From: Jatrophihabitans endophyticus
GTDB taxonomy: Bacteria; Actinomycetota; Actinomycetes; Mycobacteriales; Jatrophihabitantaceae
Direction: 5' to 3'
Length of the DNA stretch: 64,000 nt
Assembly (NCBI RefSeq): GCF_900129455.1
Contig: NZ_FQVU01000002.1
Location: 434,001 to 498,000, forward strand
The position numbers and the translations under genes were made by a program. Every line of letters begins with the position of its first letter. Position 1 is the first letter of the stretch. Of this stretch, positions 36,890-44,038 are shown piece after piece. The notes under the pieces were generated by a model. It did no database searches. It saw only the letters and a program-made list of their open reading frames with translations, and was not told the DNA's origin.

Positions 36890-37698
36890 TCGACGACCGT
36901 TCGCTCGACGACGCCTTCGCCCACGAGGCCGACAGGGCACCTGACGCGGCCTCGGTGCTGGACGACGTCCACCAGCGCATCGCCCGCCGTCGCCGGGTCG
37001 CCACGACCCGCGCAGTCACTGCCCTCGCCGCCGCCGCGGCCGTGACCGCCCTCGCCGTCGGTGTCGCCGCGATCAGCGGGCCCGCGGACCCGCAGCACGA
37101 CCCGTCCGTCGCGGTCGGCGGCGCCCCCGCCGCGACCTCCGCCCCCGCCGCGTCCTCCGCCCCGGCCGCGTCCTCCGCCTCGGCAGGCGCCTCCACGTCG
37201 GCGGACCACCGCCCGGCGAGCAGCTCCGCGGCGTCGCTGTCCGGGTCCGGGGGCCCGACCAGGTCGATCGTGACCAGCGCGCGCGACTACTCCTCGATCG
37301 ACGCGGGCTGGCTCCCCGGCCCGGCCCGGCAGCAGGGCGAGCAGACCTTCAACAATCCCGGTTTCGAGCAGCGGGACTGGACCGTCTCGGTCGACGGGTC
37401 GGACGTCGACGTCGTGATCTGGACCCTGAAGGGGTCCCTGCCCACGCGCATGCAGGCCACCGGCGGCGGGCGGGGCGACTACACGAAGGTCACCGTCGAC
37501 GGACACGAGGGGCGGCAGTTCCGCGGCAACCACGTCACCATCGTCGCCTTCGACCGCGGGGACGGCACGATCGCCTACGCCGGCCCGAGCGTGCAACGGC
37601 TGACCGACAAGGTGACCAGCGAGCGAATCGCCGCCATCGCGCGCAAGGTCGCCGAGAACATGCAGTTCGACCAGCACGACCCGATCCCCGGCCGCTGA
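36886..37698 (+). CDS. Membrane-anchored partner of the sigma factor
   Basis: A 270-residue protein. The N-terminal cytosolic part (DDRSLDDAFAHEADRAPDAA) precedes a basic patch RRRRVATTR and one membrane helix of about 25 residues (AVTALAAAAAVTALAVGVAA). The outside part begins with a Ser/Ala/Pro-rich linker of about 60 residues. It ends in a small folded domain (GFEQRDWTVSVDGSDVDVVI through the final helix ERIAAIARKVAENM). This is the layout of sigma-partner membrane proteins, but no zinc anti-sigma motif (HxxxCxxC) is present. An anti-sigma role is inferred from overlap only. Confidence 0.75.
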   Translation: MIDDRSLDDAFAHEADRAPDAASVLDDVHQRIARRRRVATTRAVTALAAAAAVTALAVGVAAISGPADPQHDPSVAVGGAPAATSAPAASSAPAASSASAGASTSADHRPASSSAASLSGSGGPTRSIVTSARDYSSIDAGWLPGPARQQGEQTFNNPGFEQRDWTVSVDGSDVDVVIWTLKGSLPTRMQATGGGRGDYTKVTVDGHEGRQFRGNHVTIVAFDRGDGTIAYAGPSVQRLTDKVTSERIAAIARKVAENMQFDQHDPIPGR

Positions 37699-37718
37699 GC
37701 CCGTCCCGCGGGGCAACC

Positions 37719-37753
37719 GTCAGGGCGCTGCTGTCCGACAGCAGCGCCCTGAC
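37719..37753. terminator. 35-bp near-perfect palindrome after the sigma operon
   Basis: GTCAGGGCGCTGCTGTC (37719-37735) is perfectly repeated in reverse at 37737-37753 around a single central C. It lies 21 bases after the stop of the membrane partner and likely terminates the sigma operon. Confidence 0.8.
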
Positions 37754-37796
37754 ACCGCGCCGATCCGTCGCGCTCCGTGACGTGTCCCGCGCTCGC

Positions 37797-37802
37797 TACC
37801 GT
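37797..37802 (+). promoter_or_regulatory. -10 element for leaderless SpoU methyltransferase mRNA
   Basis: TACCGT, then six bases, then the GTG at 37809. Confidence 0.5.
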
Positions 37803-37808
37803 GTCCGG

Positions 37809-38300
37809 GTGTTCGAACAGGTGCGGCACCGACCGCCGACGCCGCTGGCGGCCCCCCGCGAGCTCGTCGTGGCCTGCGCGCCGATGCGCAGCAACGTCAA
37901 CCTGTCGACGATCGCGCGGACGGCGGGCTGCTGCGGCGTCGAGCGCATGATCGTGTGCGGGCACGCGCGGCTCGACCGCACGATCGCCCGCGACGGCGCG
38001 GACTCGGTCGGCCTCGAGGTCCGCAACTCCCTGCCGCCGGTGCTGAAGACCCTGCGCGCCGACGGCTACCGTCTCGTCGGCCTGGAGCAGACGACGAACT
38101 CGGCCGACCTGCACCACTACGCCTTCACGCGGCGGACGGCGCTGGTGATCGGCAACGAGCGCGCGGGGTTGAGCGAGGCCGAGCTCGCCCTGCTCGACGA
38201 CACGATCGAGATCCCGGTGTGGGGTCTGCCCTACAGCTACAACGTCGCCACCGCCACGGCCATGGCGCTCTACGAGTACTGCCGTCAGTTCCCGTCCTGA
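37809..38300 (+). CDS. TrmH/SpoU-family RNA 2'-O-methyltransferase
   Basis: A 163-residue SPOUT methyltransferase consisting of the catalytic knot domain only. Motif 1 is MRSNVNLSTIARTAGCCGV, with the Asn and Arg expected for 2'-O-methylation. Motif 2 is LVIGNERAGLSEAEL, and motif 3 is IPVWGLPYSYNVATATAMALYEY. The target (tRNA or rRNA) is not clear from sequence. The GTG at 37809 is fixed by the leaderless promoter. Its end overlaps by 16 bases the end of a convergent gene for a 16S rRNA methyltransferase homologue, so two RNA-modifying genes meet tail to tail. Confidence 0.87.
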   Translation: MFEQVRHRPPTPLAAPRELVVACAPMRSNVNLSTIARTAGCCGVERMIVCGHARLDRTIARDGADSVGLEVRNSLPPVLKTLRADGYRLVGLEQTTNSADLHHYAFTRRTALVIGNERAGLSEAELALLDDTIEIPVWGLPYSYNVATATAMALYEYCRQFPS

Positions 38301-38944
38301 CCGATGGTGCCGCGCAGCCCGAGGACGGCGAGCTCCTCGCGGGTCGAGCCGAGCCGTTTCGTCCAGGACGTCCCCAGGCCGGTGAGCTGCGCGTCGTCCA
38401 GGTAGTCGGCGGCCGACAGCATCCAGCCCGCGGCGGCGTAGCCCGGGGCGAGCACGTCGTCGACACTCGCCGGGGTCGGCTCGGGGGTGCCGCCCACGTC
38501 GGCCACCGGCGGCCGCCAGGCGTGCAGGTTGAGGGTGACGAGGAACGGCGCGCCGGGGCGACAGCTGGCCGCGACGCCGCGCAGGACGACCGGCTCGGGC
38601 GTGACGAGCGCCCGCAGCAGGCTGCCCCACGGCATGAGGCAGTGCACCTCGTCGACGGCGTGGAGCTCGCCCGGCAGCTGCTCCACCGCCGCCCACACGA
38701 ACACCGCGTTGGGCACGCCGCCCTTGGCCGGCCGGGCGGCGGCCCGGTGGGCGGTGCGACGCATGGCGTCGGGGCCGGCGTCGAGGCCGACGACGAGCGC
38801 GTCGGGCCGCGAGCGCGCGACGGCCAGCACGTGCTTGCCGTCGCCGGTGCCGAGATCGACGACGAGTTCCCGGTACGGCTCGCGCAGCGCGGCGAAGGCG
38901 GCGGCGTCGAGGTCGCGGGTCGCCTTGCCGATGACCTGCCGCAC
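38285..38944 (-). CDS. KamB-family 16S rRNA (adenine-1408-N1)-methyltransferase homologue
   Basis: A 219-residue SAM enzyme that resembles KamB/NpmA along its whole length; these methylate N1 of A1408 in 16S rRNA and block kanamycin- and apramycin-type drugs. Landmarks are the start MRQVIGKATRDL, VVDLGTGDGKHVLAVAR (SAM site), RPAKGGVPNAVFVWAA and HCLMPWGSLLRAL. NLHAWRPPVADVG and TSWTKRLGS follow. Trp106 (MPWGSLL) and Trp194 (TSWTKRL) match the two tryptophans known to clamp the target adenine. The GTG start has a TAGGGT -10 ending seven bases upstream. No aminoglycoside pathway is in the window, so this may be intrinsic resistance. Confidence 0.88.
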   Translation of the reverse strand: MRQVIGKATRDLDAAAFAALREPYRELVVDLGTGDGKHVLAVARSRPDALVVGLDAGPDAMRRTAHRAAARPAKGGVPNAVFVWAAVEQLPGELHAVDEVHCLMPWGSLLRALVTPEPVVLRGVAASCRPGAPFLVTLNLHAWRPPVADVGGTPEPTPASVDDVLAPGYAAAGWMLSAADYLDDAQLTGLGTSWTKRLGSTREELAVLGLRGTIGQDGN

Positions 38945-38950
38945 CGGCTC

Positions 38951-39027
38951 ACCCTAGGCGTTGGCCCCGGGCGAGCGCGGTCGTCAGGGGTCGTGAGCCG
39001 CGCCGGCACGGGGCCAACCCCTACGCT
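38951..39027. promoter_or_regulatory. Divergent leaderless promoters with 9-bp inverted repeat
   Basis: On the minus strand TAGGGT (38951-38956) precedes the KamB-like GTG by six bases. On the plus strand TACGCT (39022-39027) precedes the ATG at 39034 by six bases. Between them TTGGCCCCG (38961-38969) and CGGGGCCAA (39009-39017) form an inverted repeat that covers both -35 regions, a possible shared operator. Confidence 0.5.
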
Positions 39028-39033
39028 GCGGGC

Positions 39034-40098
39034 ATGCGGTTCACCGGACGCGGCCACCCGGCCGTCCGGGCGACCCACGGCAAGACCCTCGAGCTCAGTC
39101 CGGGCGCCGAGCTGACCGAGCGCGGCACCTGCATCGTGGCCGTGGCCGCCGAGGCCGAGCCCGTCGCGCCGCTGGCCGGAGCGGTCCGCATCCGCCTCAC
39201 CGCCGGCGGCCATCGCTTCGACCTCGACGCCGTCGCCAACCCCGCATGGGATCCGGCCGGTCCGATCGTGATCCGGCGCGGCCCCCTGCGCCTGCCGGGC
39301 ACGTTCGCCACCGACGCGACCGCCGCGGCGGCCGACCTGCCGGCCGAGCTCGTCGCACGCCTGCGCGACCCCGACACGCTCGTCACCGTCGACGTCGCCG
39401 AACGGCCGGCCGCGCAGCCCCTCCTCGTGCTCTGCGCGGCCGACCCGCTCGCCACGCACCCCGGACCGGCGCTCGCCGCGGAGCTCGCCCGCGCCGACCA
39501 GCTCATCGTCGAGGACGCCGGGGCGCGACGTCTGGTGGGTCCGGCGCGTGGCGCCGCCGGGGGCCGGACGGTCGTGGTCGCCACCGCCGACCTGCCCGGC
39601 ACGTCGCTGCGGGAACGGCCGGCCGGCGTCGAGGTCGACACGGTCGGTCTGCCGCCGCGGCACGCCGTGGCCGCCGCCTGTCCCTCATCGGCCCTCCTCA
39701 CCCTGGCCGGGGACGGCCCGGCCGCCGTCGCCGCATTGCGTACGACGCCGGCCTCGCACCGCCTCGTCGTGTCCGTAGGACGCGCCGAGCTGCCCGAGTT
39801 GTTGCACCGGGCACGCGATGTCCGCGGCAGCGGCGAGGCCACCGTGGCGCAGGACTTCGGCCGGCCCCGGCCGGCCGCGCCCGATTCGATCCCCGACCTG
39901 GCCGGGGCCGAGCGCGTCCACTGCTGCCTGCACCCGGTGCCCGCGGCCGACGCGCTCGATCCCACCGTCCGGGCGGCCGTCGAGGCGCTGCTCGCCGACG
40001 GCGTCGGGACGCGGACCGCGGCGCGGGCGCTCACCGCGCTCACCGGGTGGGAGCGCCGGCGCGCCTACGCCGCGGTCGTCGACTGGCCGGTTACGTGA
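39034..40098 (+). CDS. DUF371 domain protein fused to an RsmI-like C-terminal region
   Basis: A 354-residue two-part protein. Residues 1-110 match the DUF371 pattern: FTGRGHPAVRATHGKTLEL, RGTCIVAVAAEAEP, and FDLDAVANPAWDPAGPIVIRRG quoted as FDLDAVANP. The rest resembles the RsmI-type tetrapyrrole-methylase fold in degenerate form (LIVEDAGARRLVGPARGAAG, PSSALLTLAGDGP). It ends with the RsmI-like helical module GVGTRTAARALTALTGWERR. The usual glycine-rich SAM loop is not obvious. Function is unknown; an RNA-binding role is an inference. Its end overlaps the ABC permease end. Confidence 0.65.
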   Translation: MRFTGRGHPAVRATHGKTLELSPGAELTERGTCIVAVAAEAEPVAPLAGAVRIRLTAGGHRFDLDAVANPAWDPAGPIVIRRGPLRLPGTFATDATAAAADLPAELVARLRDPDTLVTVDVAERPAAQPLLVLCAADPLATHPGPALAAELARADQLIVEDAGARRLVGPARGAAGGRTVVVATADLPGTSLRERPAGVEVDTVGLPPRHAVAAACPSSALLTLAGDGPAAVAALRTTPASHRLVVSVGRAELPELLHRARDVRGSGEATVAQDFGRPRPAAPDSIPDLAGAERVHCCLHPVPAADALDPTVRAAVEALLADGVGTRTAARALTALTGWERRRAYAAVVDWPVT

Positions 40099-40876
40099 TC
40101 TCACGCCGGGCTGTGCGCACCAGGCCCAGGGCGAGCGGCACCACGAGCCACACGAGCACCGAGACCAGGATGTTGGGGACGTGGCCCCCGAAATCGCCCT
40201 CGACGAGCCAGTTGAAGGTGGTGTTGGTGTCGAGCCAGCGCCCGACGGGCGCGACCGCGTCGCCGAGGATGCCGAAGGCCGTCGGCAGGACGTAGAAGAG
40301 GACGACCGCCGCCGCCGTGTTGTGCAGCAGGGCCCCGAACGCGACGCCCATGCCGATGTTGACCAGCACGAACAGCGCGTACCCGACGAGGTCCGCGGCG
40401 CCCAGCCCGAGGCCGACGTCGCGTCCGGTGGCCGCGGCGATCGACAGCGCGACGGTGGTGACGACCACGCCGTAGGCGATCGCGGCGAACGCGATCAGCA
40501 CCGACACCACCACCTTGGCCGAGATGACCCGCGACCGCCGCGGCACCTGCACGAACGTCGTGAGCACCGTGCGCTGCGTCCACTCCGTGGTCAGCGTCAG
40601 GATGGACACCACCGGCAGCAGCGTGCCGATCCCGAACGCGGCGAACTGCAGGTAGGCGGCGAAGGTCTGGTCGTTGCCCTGCCGGTCGATGAGCGGGACG
40701 AGCATGAGCAGGGCGGTGGCCAGCGCGGTGATCCCGAGCAGCCAGCGCGCGGAGCGGGTGTCGGTGGCCTTGCCCCACTCGACGCGCAGCAGGCGGGCGA
40801 ACGGGATGGGCGCGCTCGCCGGCGGCATCGGCGCCGCGGCCGGTCGGGAGTCGGTGGGGGCGGACGTGGCGGTCAT
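40091..40876 (-). CDS. ABC-2 type transporter permease
   Basis: A 261-residue integral membrane subunit with about six hydrophobic segments, such as WLLGITALATALLMLVPL and ILVSVLVWLVVPLALGLV. A soluble Pro/Ala-rich N-terminus of about 25 residues precedes them. The EWTQRTVLTTFVQVPRRSRV stretch between helices 2 and 3 is typical of ABC-2 exporters. The ATG overlaps the ATPase stop as ATGA. With the ATPase and the divergent NarL-type kinase/regulator it forms a likely envelope-stress or antimicrobial-exporter module. Confidence 0.88.
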   Translation of the reverse strand: MTATSAPTDSRPAAAPMPPASAPIPFARLLRVEWGKATDTRSARWLLGITALATALLMLVPLIDRQGNDQTFAAYLQFAAFGIGTLLPVVSILTLTTEWTQRTVLTTFVQVPRRSRVISAKVVVSVLIAFAAIAYGVVVTTVALSIAAATGRDVGLGLGAADLVGYALFVLVNIGMGVAFGALLHNTAAAVVLFYVLPTAFGILGDAVAPVGRWLDTNTTFNWLVEGDFGGHVPNILVSVLVWLVVPLALGLVRTARREIT

Positions 40877-41793
40877 GCGGCCTCCTCGGACGCGGTGGTG
40901 GCGGTGGTGAGGCTGAAGAAGAGCTCCTCCAGCCCGGTGGCGTCGCTGCTGCGCAGCTCGCCGAGGGCGATGCCGTGCTGCAGCGCGAGCCGGCCGACGG
41001 TCGGGGCGTCGATCCCCGTGGCGGTGTCGACGGTCAGCGCGCCGTCGTCGGCGCGCGTGACCTGCGCGCCGGTGCCGACGAGCGCCCGTTCCAGGGTCGC
41101 GGTCGCGCCCGCGTCCACGGCGCGGACGACGACGCCGGAGGTCGCGAGCAGGTCCTGCATCGCGCCGGCGGCGGCGACGCGCCCCCCGGCGATCACGACG
41201 AGATGGTCGACGGTGGCCTGCACCTCGTGCAGGAGGTGGCTCGACAGCAGCACGGTGCCGCCGCGGTCGGCGAAGTCGCGCAGCAGCCGGCGCATCCACG
41301 CGATGCCTTCCGGGTCGAGCCCGTTGGCCGGCTCGTCGAGGATGAGCGCCTGCGGCTCGGCGAGCAGCGCCTGCGCGATGCCGAGGCGCTGCCGCATGCC
41401 GAGGGAGTACTGGCCGACCCGCTTCTCGGCCGCCGGGCCGGCGAGGCCGACGAGCTCGAGCGCCTCGCCGACCCGGGCCAGGGGGACGCCCGCGGTGCGC
41501 GCGGTGATCGCGAGCGTCGCGCGTCCCGACCGACCGGAGTGCATCGCGGTCGGGTCGAGCAGGGTGCCGACGACCCGCGCTGGGTTGGGCAATCGGGCGA
41601 ACGACGTGCCGGCGACCGTCGCACTGCCCCGGTCCGGGCGGGTGAGTCCGGTGATCATCCGCAACGTCGTGGACTTCCCGGCGCCGTTGGGGCCGAGGAA
41701 GCCGGTGATCGTCCCGGGTGCGCACGCAAAGGAGACGTCCGAGACGACCGGGGTCGCGCCGTAGGACCTGGTGAGGTGTTCCGCTGTGATCAT
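40873..41793 (-). CDS. ABC transporter ATP-binding protein (drug/peptide export type)
   Basis: A 306-residue ATPase with Walker A LGPNGAGKSTTL, signature YSLGMRQRLGIA (a usual variant in export ATPases) and Walker B QALILDEPANGLDPEG. The H-loop is LLSSHLLHEVQ. A C-terminal accessory region of about 80 residues resembles other ABC-2 partners. The ATG at 41793 is chosen because the frame upstream is a shadow. Divergent from the kinase gene across 141 bases. The substrate is unknown. Confidence 0.92.
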   Translation of the reverse strand: MITAEHLTRSYGATPVVSDVSFACAPGTITGFLGPNGAGKSTTLRMITGLTRPDRGSATVAGTSFARLPNPARVVGTLLDPTAMHSGRSGRATLAITARTAGVPLARVGEALELVGLAGPAAEKRVGQYSLGMRQRLGIAQALLAEPQALILDEPANGLDPEGIAWMRRLLRDFADRGGTVLLSSHLLHEVQATVDHLVVIAGGRVAAAGAMQDLLATSGVVVRAVDAGATATLERALVGTGAQVTRADDGALTVDTATGIDAPTVGRLALQHGIALGELRSSDATGLEELFFSLTTATTASEEAA

Positions 41794-41922
41794 GCCGGCA
41801 ACGCTGCCGTGCCGGGCCCCGGCGTCACATCGGCCGGACGGCTGCCTCTGCTGCGGCGGGCTGCACCTTTCGTCGCGGCCGGCCGTCGACTTTCGTAGGG
41901 CGTCGTGGCCGCGCCGGGTCCC

Positions 41923-41928
41923 TAGGCT
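41923..41928 (+). promoter_or_regulatory. -10 element for leaderless kinase mRNA
   Basis: TAGGCT, six bases, then the GTG at 41935. Confidence 0.55.
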
Positions 41929-41934
41929 GGCGGG

Positions 41935-43197
41935 GTGAGCGACACCGGTCGGCTGCGTTCGGGGCTGGCGTACCCGCACCTGGTGCCGGCGACCCTGCTG
42001 CCGCCGGAGGACCCGTCGCGCGCGACCCGGACCCGGCGGACGTGGCGCGACCGGGTCGTGGACACTCTGCTCTTCCTGCTCGCCGCGGGCACCGGCCTGC
42101 TCGCCTTCGCGGCCAACGAGGACGACGCGGTGCACTCGCTCTCGCCGGTCCTCGGCACGGTGGACCTGCTGCTGGGCGGGGTCGCCTGCGTCGCGCTGTG
42201 GGGCCGGCGGCGTTGGCCCGTCGGCGTGGGCGTGCTGACGGCGCTGCTGTCGACGGTGTCGGTGACCTCGGCGCCCGCGAGCGTCGTCGGGCTCTTCGGC
42301 GTCGCCGTGCACCGGCGCACGACGGTGGCGCTGCTGCTCGTCGTGGTGAATCTCGGGGCGTCGGCGGTCTTCACGCTCGTACGGCCGTCCACGACGTCCT
42401 TCTGGGTCATGATGCTGTTCAGCGTCGGCTTCGTGGCCGTCGTGACGGCGTGGGGGATGTTCGTGCGGGCCCGCCGGCAGCTGGTGTGGACGCTGCGGGA
42501 GCGGGCCGAACGCGCCGAGGCCGAGCAGCGGATGCTCGCCGAGCAGGCCCGTACGGCCGAACGCACCCGGATCGCGCGCGAGATGCACGACGTGCTCGCC
42601 CACCGCATCTCGATGCTCGCGCTGCACGCCGGGGGCCTGCAGCTGCGCCCGGACCTGCCGCCCGAGCAGGTCGCACAGACGGCCGGGTTGCTCCGGGAGA
42701 CGGCGCACCAGGCGCTGGAGGAGCTGCGCGGCGTGATCGGCGTGCTGCGCGAGAGCCCCGACGGCACCGTCGACACCGCCCCGGGCGCACCCGCGGCCGC
42801 GGCCCCGCAGCCGACCCTGCACGACATCGCGCGCCTGGTCGCCGACACGCGTCGCGCGGGCGCTCGGATCGAGTTCGTCATGGACGTCGCCGCGGCCGCC
42901 GAACCACCTGGCACCCTGGGCCGCGACGCGTACCGCATCGTGCAGGAGGCCTTGACCAACGTGGCGAAGCACGCGACCGGCACCGCCACCACCGTGCGCG
43001 TGGCCGGCGCTCCGGGCGCCGGGTTGCGGGTCCAGGTACGCAACCGCTTGCCGCTCGCCCCCGAGACCTCGCTGCCCGGTTCGGGCACCGGCCTGCTCGG
43101 GTTGCGCGAGCGCGTCAACCTCACCGGCGGCACGCTCGAGCACGGCCCGACCGGGGCCGGCGAGTTCGTCGTGGACGCGAGGCTGACATGGCGCTGA
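41935..43197 (+). CDS. NarL-type sensor histidine kinase
   Basis: A 420-residue kinase. After about 45 soluble residues come four or five membrane helices with short loops (TLLFLLAAGTGLLAFAA, VGVLTALLSTVSVTS). A short coiled coil (RERAERAEAEQRMLAEQAR) leads to the HisKA_3 box RTRIAREMHDVLAHRISML with the phosphorylated His. The ATPase part has EALTNVAKHATG and GTGLLGLRERV. The sensor is intramembrane, so it may read envelope damage. It overlaps the regulator gene by ten bases and is divergent from an ABC exporter that may be its target. Confidence 0.92.
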   Translation: MSDTGRLRSGLAYPHLVPATLLPPEDPSRATRTRRTWRDRVVDTLLFLLAAGTGLLAFAANEDDAVHSLSPVLGTVDLLLGGVACVALWGRRRWPVGVGVLTALLSTVSVTSAPASVVGLFGVAVHRRTTVALLLVVVNLGASAVFTLVRPSTTSFWVMMLFSVGFVAVVTAWGMFVRARRQLVWTLRERAERAEAEQRMLAEQARTAERTRIAREMHDVLAHRISMLALHAGGLQLRPDLPPEQVAQTAGLLRETAHQALEELRGVIGVLRESPDGTVDTAPGAPAAAAPQPTLHDIARLVADTRRAGARIEFVMDVAAAAEPPGTLGRDAYRIVQEALTNVAKHATGTATTVRVAGAPGAGLRVQVRNRLPLAPETSLPGSGTGLLGLRERVNLTGGTLEHGPTGAGEFVVDARLTWR

Positions 43198-43949
43198 CCG
43201 ACGGGACGGAACGATCCCGCGTACGCGTGCTGCTGGTCGACGACGACCCGCTGGTCCGCGCCGGGCTGCGCATGATCCTGTCCTCGGCCGCGGATCTCGA
43301 GGTGGTCGGGGAGGCCGGCGACGGCGCCGCCGCGGTCGGGGCGGTCGCGGAGCACCACCCCGACGTCGTGCTCATGGACATCCGGATGCCCGGCGTCGAC
43401 GGCATCACGGCCACCCGGACGGTGCGGGCGGCGCCCGACCCGCCGCAGGTCATCGTGCTCACCACCTTCCACGCCGACGACTCCGTGCTGCGGGCGCTGC
43501 GGGCCGGGGCCGGCGGTTTCCTGCTGAAGGACACCGCGCCGGAGGAGATCGTCGGCGCGGTGCGGCTCGTGCACGCCGGCGAGGCGATGCTCTCGCCCGC
43601 GGTCACCCGCACCCTCATCGGGCACGTCACCGGCGACACGAGCGGCGACACGAGCGACGACCCGAGCGGCGACGCAACCCCCGACAGTCCCACCGACGGC
43701 ACGGGCGGCGGCGGGTCCGCAGCCGACGACCGGCGCTCCGCCGCCCGCGCCCGGCTGGCGACGCTCACCGGGCGCGAGCACGAGGTCGCGGTCGCGGTGG
43801 GCCGCGGGGCGTCGAACGCCGAGATCGCGGCCTCGCTGTACATGAGCGAGGCCACCGTCAAGGCCCACGTCTCGCGACTGCTGGCCAAGCTGGCCGCCGC
43901 GAACCGGGTGCAGGTGGCCATCGTGGTCCACGACGCGGGACTGGGCTGA
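43188..43949 (+). CDS. NarL/LuxR-type response regulator
   Basis: A 253-residue regulator. The receiver domain has the acidic pocket VLLVDDDP, phosphoacceptor Asp in VVLMDIRMPGVDG and Lys in FLLKDTAPEEI. The LuxR helix-turn-helix reads LTGREHEVAVAVGRGASNAE with IAASLYMSEATVKAHVSRLL. Between them is an unusual 35-residue Asp/Gly/Ser/Thr linker made of imperfect repeats (GDTSGDTSDDPSGDATPD), encoded by repeats of GGCGACACGAGC. The start overlaps the kinase gene. Likely controls the divergent ABC exporter. Confidence 0.93.
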   Translation: MALTDGTERSRVRVLLVDDDPLVRAGLRMILSSAADLEVVGEAGDGAAAVGAVAEHHPDVVLMDIRMPGVDGITATRTVRAAPDPPQVIVLTTFHADDSVLRALRAGAGGFLLKDTAPEEIVGAVRLVHAGEAMLSPAVTRTLIGHVTGDTSGDTSDDPSGDATPDSPTDGTGGGGSAADDRRSAARARLATLTGREHEVAVAVGRGASNAEIAASLYMSEATVKAHVSRLLAKLAAANRVQVAIVVHDAGLG

Positions 43950-43977
43950 GCCCCTTCCCGCACCCGGACGGCGCATG

Positions 43978-43983
43978 TAAGAT
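43978..43983 (+). promoter_or_regulatory. Possible -10 for the Ig/FN3 protein gene
   Basis: TAAGAT within GCATGTAAGATTCACG, 55 bases before the start; no clear -35. Confidence 0.35.
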
Positions 43984-44038
43984 TCACGTTAGCTGGGGTG
44001 GCGGGGGTCGCATCGCGCCGACCCGGGAGCAGCCCAGC

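Noticed and set aside
43643-43675. Tandem repeat of GGCGACACGAGC considered as a CRISPR-like or regulatory repeat
   Set aside because: It is in frame inside the response regulator and encodes its flexible linker; there are no spacers.
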